This document shows, in pieces, positions 16,884-24,682 of a stretch of 64,000 nucleotides of DNA. A program made the translations under genes and the position numbers. Origin of the DNA: JALZBN01 sp035525375 (GTDB lineage Bacteria > Actinomycetota > Acidimicrobiia > Acidimicrobiales > AC-14). The stretch lies in the NCBI GenBank assembly GCA_035525375.1, contig DATLEI010000041.1:1-64000 (forward strand), given 5' to 3'. The notes beneath the pieces were generated by a model, which saw nothing but the letters and a program-made list of their open reading frames with translations, was not told the DNA's origin and made no database searches. Position 1 is the stretch's first letter. Every line of letters starts with the position of its first letter.

Positions 16884-17354
16884 TCAGCCGACGGTCGGCC
16901 CCGCTGGCCCCGTCTCGACGATGCGCATGGGAAGGCGCTTCACGTCCTCACCATCTATCGAGATCACGAACTCGTAGCGACCCGGCGCCTCGAACACGAG
17001 GCCATCGATGTTCATCGCCAAAGGAATGAGCTGGTCGTCGCCCGGTTGCAGGTACGCCGGACGGCCGACATTGAAGTCGCTCCCGATCCGACGAATCTTG
17101 CCGTCCTCGGGACCGCTTCCCGGGGGGGCGTCTCCGAGAGCAAGGATGTGCCCGTCGGCATCCTGGAGGCGCACGTCGAAGTTGTGGGGTTGGTTGGTAT
17201 CGGTCCATGCCACTCGGATCGAGATTCCGAGGCCGATGCGGGGGATCCGGATTGGCAGTGCCGGCGCGCTCACCAGGTACCAGGCGCCCCCCTGCAGGTA
17301 AAGCTTTCCTTCGGCGGTGATCGCCGAGTCGGCGACGATTGCATCGATCTCCAT
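16884..17354 (-). CDS. DUF6941-like protein
   Basis: This 156-residue, all-beta-looking protein begins MEIDAIVADSAITAEGKLYL. It continues with FDVRLQDADG and APGRYEFVISIDGEDV, reminiscent of a beta-sandwich or sensor fold. The start resembles DUF6941 proteins (short actinobacterial proteins opening with a decade of acidic and hydrophobic residues then a GKL(Y/N) turn). Function is unknown. The ATG at 17354 is chosen because the upstream frame is low complexity. Confidence 0.6.
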   Translation of the reverse strand: MEIDAIVADSAITAEGKLYLQGGAWYLVSAPALPIRIPRIGLGISIRVAWTDTNQPHNFDVRLQDADGHILALGDAPPGSGPEDGKIRRIGSDFNVGRPAYLQPGDDQLIPLAMNIDGLVFEAPGRYEFVISIDGEDVKRLPMRIVETGPAGPTVG

Positions 17355-17425
17355 CGGCTGATCTTGCCAGGCGGCGGCAACGCGTAGGGTTTCGGGGTGT
17401 TCCCCGTCTCTCTCAGGAGGTCGTC

Positions 17426-17710
17426 GTGAAGTTCCTGGTCGTGTGGCGCATGGAGATCTCTCGGCTGTCGACCGAGATGATGAAGACGGTTTTGCGGATG
17501 CCCGAGTACGCCACGCCACTCGAGCAGAGTGGGAAGGTGATCGGCCGCTATCACATCGTCGGGTCACACGGCGGCGCGTGGATCTTCAACGTCGAATCCA
17601 ACGACGAGCTGGAGATGCTGCTGGCGCAGTCGCCGGTGTACAACTTCTCCCACTTCGAAGTCATGCCGCTCGCCGACATGTCGTCGCTGCCGGTGATGCC
17701 GCCCGAGTAA
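17426..17710 (+). CDS. Muconolactone-isomerase-like small protein
   Basis: This 94-residue protein has a dimeric alpha-beta barrel pattern, starting KFLVVWRM and ending FEVMPLADM. It resembles the muconolactone delta-isomerase/YciI-like group that binds small aromatic or lactone ligands. AGGAGG precedes the GTG start by 5 nt. No aromatic catabolism genes are near, so a catabolic role is not supported. Confidence 0.65.
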   Translation: MKFLVVWRMEISRLSTEMMKTVLRMPEYATPLEQSGKVIGRYHIVGSHGGAWIFNVESNDELEMLLAQSPVYNFSHFEVMPLADMSSLPVMPPE

Positions 17711-17727
17711 CGGGGTACAGGGCAGGT

Positions 17728-18588
17728 ATGCCTTTGCCCTTGTTAGACGACCTGGTTGACCGCATCTCCCATTCCTCGGCGCTCGACAAGGTCGCCGAAC
17801 CGGTGGCGAGCGCCGTCCAGAAGGTGGTGCCGCACGGTCCGGTGAAAGACCTGCTCAGCGGCACCTGGCTGGGGCATCCTTTGCACCCGATGCTTACCGA
17901 CTTGGCCATCGGGTCGTGGACGAGCGCCTTCGTCCTCGACCTCGTCGGCGGGAACCGGTCCCGGCGAGCCTCTGACTCACTCATCGGTTTCGGCGTGGTC
18001 TCCGCCCTGCCGACCGCGGCCGCCGGCCTATCGGACTGGTCGGATACCTATGGCGAAGACCGCCGCATCGGCGTGGTCCACGCCATCGGCAACGTGACCG
18101 CCGTCGCCTGCTACAGCCTCTCGTATGTGGCGCGCCGGCGCGGCCGTCGGGCGCAGGGACTCACGTGGAGCTTCGTCGGCGCAACCGCGGCAACGGTCGG
18201 CGGGTACCTCGGCGGACACTTGTCCTACCGGCGCGGGGTGAACGTGAACCGCCAGGCCTGGGACCACGCGCCGGATGATTGGCAGATCGTCGCCGACGAA
18301 AGCGTGCTGACCGGGGACGCGCCGTTGGTGGTCAAGGCCGGCGATGTCGATGTGCTGCTCATGAGACGCGACGGTGACGTGTTCGCCATAGCCGATGTCT
18401 GCACGCACGCCGGGGGGCCGCTGCACGAGGGCGAGATCGACGACGAGAATTGCGTGACGTGCCCGTGGCACAGCAGCACTTTCCGGCTTGCCGACGGCGG
18501 GGTCGTGCACGGTCCGGCGACGGCCCCCCAGCCGGCCTATGACACGAAGGTCGAGGGGGGCAAAATTTCTGTCCGCCCCCGTCACTGA
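17728..18588 (+). CDS. DUF2231 membrane domain fused to Rieske ferredoxin
   Basis: This 286-residue fusion has an N-terminal DUF2231 membrane domain (about 45-170; GTWLGHPLHPMLTDLAIGSW) with four helices, and a C-terminal Rieske [2Fe-2S] domain (about 190-284) with CTHAGG and CPWHSSTF ligands. It probably moves electrons at the inner face of the membrane. Separate DUF2231 proteins are often near copper or haem proteins. It is 17 bp downstream of the preceding small gene. Confidence 0.88.
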   Translation: MPLPLLDDLVDRISHSSALDKVAEPVASAVQKVVPHGPVKDLLSGTWLGHPLHPMLTDLAIGSWTSAFVLDLVGGNRSRRASDSLIGFGVVSALPTAAAGLSDWSDTYGEDRRIGVVHAIGNVTAVACYSLSYVARRRGRRAQGLTWSFVGATAATVGGYLGGHLSYRRGVNVNRQAWDHAPDDWQIVADESVLTGDAPLVVKAGDVDVLLMRRDGDVFAIADVCTHAGGPLHEGEIDDENCVTCPWHSSTFRLADGGVVHGPATAPQPAYDTKVEGGKISVRPRH

Positions 18589-18599
18589 CCCGTCCTTAA

Positions 18600-18675
18600 C
18601 ACGCGCCGGGTCGGCGAGGAGCTTGGCCGTGACAAGACCGTTCGGGCCAGCGCCGACAACGATCGCGTCCGTCAC
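18600..18675 (-). pseudogene. N-terminal stub of an FAD-dependent oxidoreductase
   Basis: Reading leftward from GTG 18675 gives VTDAIVVGAGPNGLVTAKLLAD, the dinucleotide-binding motif (GxGPNG) of phytoene-dehydrogenase-like flavoproteins. The next residues (PARVKDGSV) no longer match, and the frame runs antisense into the Rieske gene. Only about 25 codons survive. I read it as the truncated beginning of a gene lost by deletion. Confidence 0.6.
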
Positions 18676-18689
18676 CGAAGCATCGTAGG

Positions 18690-19379
18690 GTGGGCCTCCC
18701 GGTGTCGTTCCCAGGAAAGGCCTTCCGTGACCGGGCCGATGCCGGCCGAGCGCTGGCCGAACGACTGCGTCATTACGCTGGTGCGTCGGACCTGCTGGTG
18801 CTCGGATTGCCACGCGGGGGCGTTCCTGTCGCGTACGAGGTTGCGACCGCATTGAGCGCGCCGCTCGACGTGTTCGTCGTCCGCAAGCTCGGTGTGCCCG
18901 GGCGGGCCGAGTTGGCTATGGGCGCGATCGCCGACGGGGGGGTGCGGATCGTGAACCGGTCGATCACAGAGCCACTGCGCCTAAGCGACGCGGTCGTCGA
19001 GGAGGTGGCGGCGCAGGAGAGCGTAGAGCTCGTGCGCCGCCAGCAGGCCTACCGGGCCGGACGGGCGGCGCTCGACGTGACGGACAAGGTCACGATCGTC
19101 GTCGACGACGGCCTGGCAACCGGCGCGACCATGCGTGCTGCGGTGGCTGCGCTGCGAGCCCAGGTACCCCGCCGCATCGTCGCTGCTGTGCCGGTGGGGG
19201 CGCGGTCGACATGTGCCGAACTCGGCGCGGAGGTCTACGAGGTCGTCTGCGTTCGCTCGCCGATTATGTTCCAGGCCGTAGGCCAGTGGTACGAGGACTT
19301 CTCGCCCACGACCGACGAGGAGATCGGAGCGATCCTGGCGAGGACCCAGCCTCCGTCAGAGGCGCCGGGAGCGGGCTGA
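18690..19379 (+). CDS. Phosphoribosyltransferase-domain protein
   Basis: This 229-residue type I phosphoribosyltransferase fold has the PRPP loop in VTIVVDDGLATGATM (about 133-147) and an N-terminal DLLVLGLPRGGVPVAYEV. It belongs to the group of stand-alone proteins often linked with dienelactone hydrolase or erythromycin esterase domains, whose substrate is unknown. Starts at GTG 18690 or GTG 18702 are both possible. The end overlaps the convergent KKAPA-tailed gene by 24 bp. Confidence 0.85.
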   Translation: MGLPVSFPGKAFRDRADAGRALAERLRHYAGASDLLVLGLPRGGVPVAYEVATALSAPLDVFVVRKLGVPGRAELAMGAIADGGVRIVNRSITEPLRLSDAVVEEVAAQESVELVRRQQAYRAGRAALDVTDKVTIVVDDGLATGATMRAAVAALRAQVPRRIVAAVPVGARSTCAELGAEVYEVVCVRSPIMFQAVGQWYEDFSPTTDEEIGAILARTQPPSEAPGAG

Positions 19380-20663
19380 CTTCTTGGTTGGCGCGGGCTT
19401 CTTGGTGGGAGCGGGTTTCTTGGCCGGCGCAACCTTCTTGGCCGGCGCAACCTTCTTGGAGGGCGCGGATTTCTTGGCCGGCGCTTTCTTCGCAGGGGAC
19501 TTCCTGCCCGGCGCGGCCTTTTTGATTGGGGCGACTTTCTTGGCCGGGACCTTTTTTGCCGGGGCTTTCTTCGCAGGGGCTTTCTTGACCGGCGCGCCTT
19601 TCTTGGCGGGGGACTTCTTGGCCGGAACGTTCTTCGCAGGCGACTTCTTGACCGGCGCCTTCCTGGCGGGAGACTTCTTGGCGGCGTGCCCACCGCGGGA
19701 CCGGATCGGAGATAATGGGGCCAAGCGAGCAAACTCCGGCTCCGGCTCTACCTCGTCATCGTCCTCCTCGTCGTATTCGTCCTCCTCGTACTCGTCCTCC
19801 TCAAGCGCAGTCTCTTCGAGCTCCTCGTCGTCGGGTTCGTCGTCCTCGCCGATCATCCGCATCTTGGGGCGGGGTCGGAACGCCGGACGCGCCGGCTCCG
19901 GCTCCGGTTCGGCTTGGCGCTTGGCCTTTAGCCGACCGAGCACGCCCCCTTCCTCAGCGGCGGCGGCCTCGTCCTCCTCTTTCTGCCTGCGGCGCGCCTC
20001 GAGGCGGGCAAGCACGCTCTCCCCGGTCGGCGCGGGGCCACTCGGCCGACCCTCGGGTCGGCGCCGTTCCTGCTTCGACATGAACTGCGCCATCGCCTGG
20101 TCGCGCATCTGCTCGGCGGTCAGTACGTCGACCTGGATCACCATGTCCTCGGGTCGGGCCCCGAAGCGCGCCGCGTGGTCACGCAGCGCCATCTCGGTGA
20201 TGTTGATCTCTTCGTCCTCGGCCTCCTCCTCGTTGATGTAATCGAAGCCGGACGGCGCGTCATAGTCGCCGCCGTATGACGGGGCCCCAGTGCCGAGAGA
20301 GTCGCCCACTCCACCCTGAGGAACCTCACCAAACGGGTTGGTAGTGCCAGATTTGTCACCGCCGACCAGCGAGGAACCGACCGGACCCTGCGGGAGCAAC
20401 GACGGCTCCTTGGACGGCCGGCGCGGCCCTTGCTTCGCGGAACGCCCCTTCAATGAGCGAGCCACATTGTCGAGAGGAGTTGGAAGCCCGCCCGGAGTGC
20501 CCATGCCCCCGCCCCCGCCCCCGCCGCCCATACCTGGGGGGCCGCCCATGGCGCCGCCCGTCGGGCCCATAGAAGCTCGGGTCAGGCGCTCGACTTCCCG
20601 CGCCGCCTCGGCTTCGATCTCTTCCTTAGAGGGCCCATGGCCCTTCCCGAACCGCTTTGGCAT
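19356..20663 (-). CDS. Protein with acidic patch and histone-H1-like tail
   Basis: This 435-residue protein has four zones: a short basic start with a charged helix and a Met/Gly/Pro segment with an eight-glycine run near 46-53; a middle region (about 130-260) with helices such as NITEMALRDHAARFG; a strongly acidic zone at about 273-322 (EDEYEEDEYDEEDDDE); and a 113-residue tail of Lys-Lys-(A/S/V)-P-A units ending KSARSRRL. The tail resembles histone H1 and HupB/Lsr2-like tails that bind DNA or RNA. No catalytic domain is recognised. A nucleic-acid or ribosome association is inferred from composition only. Confidence 0.85.
   Translation of the reverse strand: MPKRFGKGHGPSKEEIEAEAAREVERLTRASMGPTGGAMGGPPGMGGGGGGGGMGTPGGLPTPLDNVARSLKGRSAKQGPRRPSKEPSLLPQGPVGSSLVGGDKSGTTNPFGEVPQGGVGDSLGTGAPSYGGDYDAPSGFDYINEEEAEDEEINITEMALRDHAARFGARPEDMVIQVDVLTAEQMRDQAMAQFMSKQERRRPEGRPSGPAPTGESVLARLEARRRQKEEDEAAAAEEGGVLGRLKAKRQAEPEPEPARPAFRPRPKMRMIGEDDEPDDEELEETALEEDEYEEDEYDEEDDDEVEPEPEFARLAPLSPIRSRGGHAAKKSPARKAPVKKSPAKNVPAKKSPAKKGAPVKKAPAKKAPAKKVPAKKVAPIKKAAPGRKSPAKKAPAKKSAPSKKVAPAKKVAPAKKPAPTKKPAPTKKSARSRRL
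19380..19680. repeat. Degenerate codon-level repeat encoding the KKAPA tail
   Basis: On the plus strand, units of the form ttcttggccggcgcaacc recur; two copies stand in exact tandem near 19418-19453, with many 15-21-nt variants up to about 19680. They encode the Lys/Ala/Pro tail on the minus strand. Such repeats are prone to slippage, so tail length may vary between strains. Confidence 0.8.
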
Positions 20664-20720
20664 GCAACGATCCTTACCGAAATGTGCTTACCAAGGGTAC
20701 CGTCCGATGGCAGGCGTGAG

Positions 20721-20792
20721 TGGGGGCGGAGGGGATCGAACCCTCGACTGTCGGCTTAAAAGGCCGCTGGTCTACCACTGACCTACGCCCCC
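20721..20792 (-). tRNA. tRNA-Lys (anticodon TTT)
   Basis: The minus strand forms a cloverleaf with acceptor GGGGGCG/CGCCCCC, a D arm with GGTCAGTGGTAGACC, an anticodon loop CTTTTAA giving TTT, and a T arm GAGGG-TTCGATC-CCCTC. The outermost anticodon-stem pair is a G-A mismatch, otherwise it is regular. CCA is not encoded. It follows the HNH gene on the same strand by 26 bp. Confidence 0.95.
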
Positions 20793-20818
20793 GGCCCATC
20801 GTAGGGTGCCGCGGTGTC

Positions 20819-21361
20819 CTATTGCAGCGGGAGTTCGAGGACGAGCTGTTGGCCGGCGGACACTGCGACTTCAACAGCCGTCGACCTCGGGCACCTGTCT
20901 GCGGACGACGATGCGGGCAATCGACGAGACACCACATAGCGGAAGCTGCGAGCTCTCTTGCAGGTCCGGCGTCGATGACAATTGGCACACACCACTTCGC
21001 ATTTTGCTATTTCAGCGATGATCTCAGGCCAACTTGCACCGCCACCAGTGAGGGCGCTCACATTCGCAATTTTGTCCCGAAGGTGGTCGAACTCCAGCAC
21101 GACAGGGTCGGCTTCTCCGCAGTCCACGCAAGGATGCTCAAGTAGGTATTCGTACACGAGCTGCTTCATCTCTCCTGCGATCTTTCGGCTTCGCCGGTGA
21201 ATCTGGCGATTGTGCCCCGCCTTGTTTGAATGATGGTATTTCCTGCTGCTCGCTGAGTTGCAACTTCGGCAATACGACTGTCGGCCGTCACGAGACCGTC
21301 GCCGGACATTGAAGCTGCTAAACGGTAAGACTTGCTTGCATCCAGAACAACGCTTTGACAT
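20819..21361 (-). CDS. HNH-endonuclease-like zinc protein
   Basis: This 180-residue protein has an N-terminal zinc knuckle (CSGCKQVLPFSSF...CRSCN), a basic helix, and an HNH/treble-clef module: CVDCGEADPVVLEFDHL with the catalytic-type D-H pair, then CEVVCANCHRRRT. The ATG at 21361 is chosen because GGGGA lies 7 nt upstream; a longer start at 21406 is possible. The gene is visibly richer in A+T than its neighbours, and it lies next to tRNA-Lys, so acquisition by transfer is likely. Confidence 0.82.
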   Translation of the reverse strand: MSKRCSGCKQVLPFSSFNVRRRSRDGRQSYCRSCNSASSRKYHHSNKAGHNRQIHRRSRKIAGEMKQLVYEYLLEHPCVDCGEADPVVLEFDHLRDKIANVSALTGGGASWPEIIAEIAKCEVVCANCHRRRTCKRARSFRYVVSRRLPASSSADRCPRSTAVEVAVSAGQQLVLELPLQ

Positions 21362-21530
21362 CGCACATCCCCAAAGGAAGAGATCATCTAAGGGGGAAGC
21401 GACCACCCCCTAGTATAGCCTCTATCAGTCAATGAGACAAGAGTATATTGGCAAAATCAGGTGAGAAATATCTCGACTGTGCCGCGCGCCGGAGACGCAT
21501 CCCCTTCGCGCGCCGGTAGGCTCACGCGCC
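21362..21530. other. A+T-richer intergenic region with promoters
   Basis: This divergent gap between the HNH gene and the DksA-like gene contains the least GC-rich DNA in the area (for example agtatattggcaaaatcagg near 21440). It probably holds both promoters. No open frame or RNA gene is recognised. Confidence 0.4.
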
Positions 21531-21920
21531 ATGGGTGACAACGACGCCAGGGAACGGTTGAACGAGGAGCGAACCCGGCTCGAGGGCGTCCGCGAGAGCT
21601 TTGCGGACGAGAACCTGACCGAGGAGAGCGAGCAGGAGAGCGTGGCCGAGCTGTCGAGCTACGACCAGCACCAAGCCGACATGGGCACCGAGACGTTCGA
21701 GCGGGAGAAGGACCTGTCGATACTCGAGCAAATCGAAGCCGAGCTGACCGACGTTGAGTACGCCCTCCGCCGGCTCGACGAGGGCACCTACGGCACGTGC
21801 GAGGCATGCGGCAAGCCGATCGACAAGGACCGCCTCGAGGCGATTCCGGCGGCGCGCCTTTGTCGAGACGACCAGGAGAAGGCCGAGCGGGAGGCCAGGT
21901 CGGTCGGTCCGACCTCGTAG
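21531..21920 (+). CDS. TraR/DksA-family zinc-finger protein
   Basis: This 129-residue protein has an N-terminal coiled coil rich in Glu (about 5-80), and a C-terminal C4-type finger partly preserved as CEACGKPIDKDRLEAIPAARLC. It resembles the actinobacterial RNA-polymerase-associated TraR/DksA proteins that act in the secondary channel. The second cysteine pair is reduced to one Cys (LCRDD), as in several family members. It lies just upstream of the AarF-like kinase gene. Confidence 0.87.
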   Translation: MGDNDARERLNEERTRLEGVRESFADENLTEESEQESVAELSSYDQHQADMGTETFEREKDLSILEQIEAELTDVEYALRRLDEGTYGTCEACGKPIDKDRLEAIPAARLCRDDQEKAEREARSVGPTS

Positions 21921-21982
21921 GTAGTGGACGTCTCCTGAGACTTCGCAAGGCAATTCCGATAGCTGCGGGAAGCAGCGCGGTC

Positions 21983-23392
21983 GTGGCGACGACCGCCGCG
22001 GGCATCGTCCTTGCCGACGCCGACCGGCGTATCCGTCTGGAGCGCCAGGCCCGGGTGTGGTGGCTCACGAGCCGACGGGCCGTGAATTGGGCGATCGTCA
22101 AGGCGCGGGGCCGGCGGGCGACCGACGAGCAACGGAGGAAACTCGAAGAGCAGTTTGCAATTCGCACCGCCCAGGACGTCGCCGAGCTGCTCGGCGGCAT
22201 GAAGGGCGCCATCATGAAGGCGGGTCAGATGGTGTCGTTCATCGCCGAGGGCCTTCCACCGGAGGCTCAGGCTGCGTTAGCCACGCTGCAGGCCGACGTT
22301 CCGCCCATGGCGCCGAGTTTGGCCGAGGGCGTCATCCGGGAGGAGCTCGGCGACGATCCCGAGCGCCTCTTCCTTGATTGGGACCCGTTACCAAGAGCAG
22401 CGGCCTCCATTGGCCAAGTCCATCGCGCGGTCATGCACGACGGACGCGTCGTTGCCGTCAAGGTGCAGTACCCGGGCGTCGACCGGGCCATCAAGTCCGA
22501 CCTCGACAATGCCGAGCTCCTTTACGGCCTCTTCGCGTCGTTCGCCCTCAAGAACATGGACGTCAAGGCCATGGTCGACGAGTTGCGGGCCCGGATGTCC
22601 GATGAGCTCGACTACCGGCTGGAGGCCCGTTGTCAGGCCGAGTTCGCCGAGCGCTACCGGGGCCACCCCTTCATCCATGTGCCCGACATCGTTCCCGAGC
22701 GCAGCAGCCGTCGCGTCATCACCAGCGAGTGGGTCGACGGAGTGTCGTGGAAGGAGTTCACGGCCACCGCCACCGACGAGGACAAGCGCCAAGCAGCCGA
22801 AATCCTCTTCCGTTTCGCCGAGGGATCGATCTGGCGCCACGGTGTGTTCAACGGCGATCCGCACCCCGGCAACTATCGCTTCCACCCGGGCAAGGGACGG
22901 GTGACATTCCTCGATTTCGGACTCGTCAAGCGCTGGAGCCCGGGCGAGCTCGAAGGCCTGACGCCGATTCTCGACAACATCCTGGAACAACACCCTCAGG
23001 GCACGGTGGACGCGCTCGTCGACGCCGGCTTCCTGGCCCCCGACCACGGCGTCGATCCCGATCGCATCTACGAGTACTGCAGCACGCCGTACCTTCCGTT
23101 CCAGGTCGACAAGTTCACCTATGATCCAGAGTTTGTCGGCCGCACATTGCAGAAGATGCTCGACCTTCAAGGTGAGTACGGCGACGTCATCCGGCTCCTG
23201 AACATGCCCCCGTCCTACGTGATTCTCGACCGGGTCGTGTGGGGAATGAGCGCGATATTCGGGCGCATGCACGCCACCGGCCATTGGCGCTCACTTCTCG
23301 ACGAATACCTCTACGACGCACCCCCATCAACCGACCTCGGCAAAGCTGAGTTGCAATGGCGCCAAGAGCGATCGCCTTCAGCAGCGGACTGA
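21983..23392 (+). CDS. ABC1/AarF-family atypical kinase
   Basis: This protein of about 469 residues has UbiB/ADCK kinase signatures: GGMKGAIMKAGQMVSF (KxGQ motif), VVAVKVQYPGVD with the ATP-site Lys, NGDPHPGNYRF and FLDFGLVKR. Family members support quinone synthesis or lipid homeostasis; a menaquinone role here is inferred. The start is unclear: GTG 21983 is the first canonical codon after the DksA gene, while CTG 21935 would keep a longer hydrophobic N-terminus (KAIPIAAGSSAVVATTAAGI). It overlaps the hydrolase gene by 37 bp. Confidence 0.85.
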   Translation: MATTAAGIVLADADRRIRLERQARVWWLTSRRAVNWAIVKARGRRATDEQRRKLEEQFAIRTAQDVAELLGGMKGAIMKAGQMVSFIAEGLPPEAQAALATLQADVPPMAPSLAEGVIREELGDDPERLFLDWDPLPRAAASIGQVHRAVMHDGRVVAVKVQYPGVDRAIKSDLDNAELLYGLFASFALKNMDVKAMVDELRARMSDELDYRLEARCQAEFAERYRGHPFIHVPDIVPERSSRRVITSEWVDGVSWKEFTATATDEDKRQAAEILFRFAEGSIWRHGVFNGDPHPGNYRFHPGKGRVTFLDFGLVKRWSPGELEGLTPILDNILEQHPQGTVDALVDAGFLAPDHGVDPDRIYEYCSTPYLPFQVDKFTYDPEFVGRTLQKMLDLQGEYGDVIRLLNMPPSYVILDRVVWGMSAIFGRMHATGHWRSLLDEYLYDAPPSTDLGKAELQWRQERSPSAAD

Positions 23393-24168
23393 CCAGCTAC
23401 GCCCGTCGGTACGTCCGCGTGCCTCGATACGGGCCGGAGCAGTGGCTCTCGCTCGTCACAACCGACAACGTGCGGATCTCGGCTGCGATGGTGCCCGGCC
23501 CCCCGGACGCGCCGGCCACGGTCGTCCTGGTCCACGGATTCGCTCTTTCGTCGCGGACCCCGAGAATCCATGCCTTCGCCCACCTCCTGGCCCGCGACGT
23601 GAACGTGGTCGTGCCCGACCTACGGGGACACGGACGCTCGGGTGGCCGCTGCACAATGGGCCATCTGGAGCCACTGGACGTCGCCGCGGCCGTCGCCGCC
23701 GCGCCGAGCGGCGCCCCCGTCGTAACCATGGGGATCAGCCTGGGTGGCGCGGCAGTTCTGCTCCACGCTGGCACCATCGGGGGTGTTGCCGGCGTCATTG
23801 CCATCAGCGCGCCGGCTTGGTCGAATTCGTGGGACACCAAGGCCACCGAGCGCATACGGCGCCACATCAGTACCCGCAGTGGCCGGCTATTCCTGTCGAG
23901 CGTCCTGCGAACGCGTGTCGCCGCCGACTGGAAGGGCGTCCCCGAGTCACGTGATATCGCCGCCGCGATCGCCCCTGGCTTCTCGATCATCGTCCACGAC
24001 CCCGATGACCACTACTTCGGTGAGGAGCATGCCCGCACGCTCTACGAGTGGCTCCGACCACCCAAAGACCTGTGGCTGATTCCCGAGTCCGGCCATGGCA
24101 CCGACCTGCTGACGCCGGCGCTCGCCGAACGCCTTGTCGGCCGCATCAAGAGCCGACTTCAGGCCTGA
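23356..24168 (+). CDS. Alpha/beta hydrolase
   Basis: This 270-residue protein is of the lysophospholipase/monoglyceride-lipase type. The oxyanion region is VVLVHGFALSSR, the nucleophile Ser sits in MGISLGGAAV, an acid lies in DPDDHYF and the catalytic His in PESGHGTDL. Its start overlaps the end of the AarF-like kinase, so the two are likely co-translated. The substrate cannot be predicted beyond an ester or lipid. Confidence 0.88.
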   Translation: MAPRAIAFSSGLTSYARRYVRVPRYGPEQWLSLVTTDNVRISAAMVPGPPDAPATVVLVHGFALSSRTPRIHAFAHLLARDVNVVVPDLRGHGRSGGRCTMGHLEPLDVAAAVAAAPSGAPVVTMGISLGGAAVLLHAGTIGGVAGVIAISAPAWSNSWDTKATERIRRHISTRSGRLFLSSVLRTRVAADWKGVPESRDIAAAIAPGFSIIVHDPDDHYFGEEHARTLYEWLRPPKDLWLIPESGHGTDLLTPALAERLVGRIKSRLQA

Positions 24169-24186
24169 GCGGCCGAAAGCGGAGGT

Positions 24187-24654
24187 CTAGCCCTTCGCAA
24201 TAAGGAAACCCCGCGCTCGCTCCGCCTTCGGGTAGCGGTTCACGAGGGCCCAGAACCGAGGACCATGGCCGGACTCGGCGAGGTGAGCGACCTCGTGGAT
24301 GAGGAGGTAGTCGATGACCCACTCGGGGAACTCGGCGGCGCGCGACGAAAGACGGATGGTGCCGTCGAGCGGCGTGCACGATGCCCACCTGCTCTGCTGG
24401 TTGTCGACCCACCGCACCTGAGCAGGCACAGGAAGGCCGTAGCGGGCGGCGAGCACGCTCGCTCTGGCCTGCAGATCGCTCGGTTTCGCCCGCCGATCGC
24501 GGCGATCGACCCGCCGCACCATTTCTTGTATCCACTTCTCCTCTTCGGCCTTGGTCATCGATGCAGGAATGGAAACGCGCAGGACGCCGTCCTTCTTTGA
24601 CGCTTGAACTGTCTTGCGTCTCCGGCGACTGCGGATGACTTCAACCTCCATCAT
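24187..24654 (-). CDS. YgjP-type zinc metallopeptidase
   Basis: This 155-residue DUF45/WLM-type protein has an N-terminal basic strand region (EVIRSRRRRKTVQASKKDG) and the zinc motif HEVAHL near residue 121, followed by HGPRFWALVNRY with the third ligand His. The SRWASC segment before the motif is typical of the family. It stands alone, convergent with the hydrolase gene. Confidence 0.88.
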   Translation of the reverse strand: MMEVEVIRSRRRRKTVQASKKDGVLRVSIPASMTKAEEEKWIQEMVRRVDRRDRRAKPSDLQARASVLAARYGLPVPAQVRWVDNQQSRWASCTPLDGTIRLSSRAAEFPEWVIDYLLIHEVAHLAESGHGPRFWALVNRYPKAERARGFLIAKG

Positions 24655-24682
24655 TTGAAATTACCGCCATAGGATTGCTCCC

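Noticed and set aside
19384..20241. Long plus-strand frame of Gly-Ala-Phe-Leu repeats (285 codons)
   Set aside because: It is the exact antisense of the KKAPA tail and acidic block of the minus-strand gene; its repeats mirror that gene's codons.
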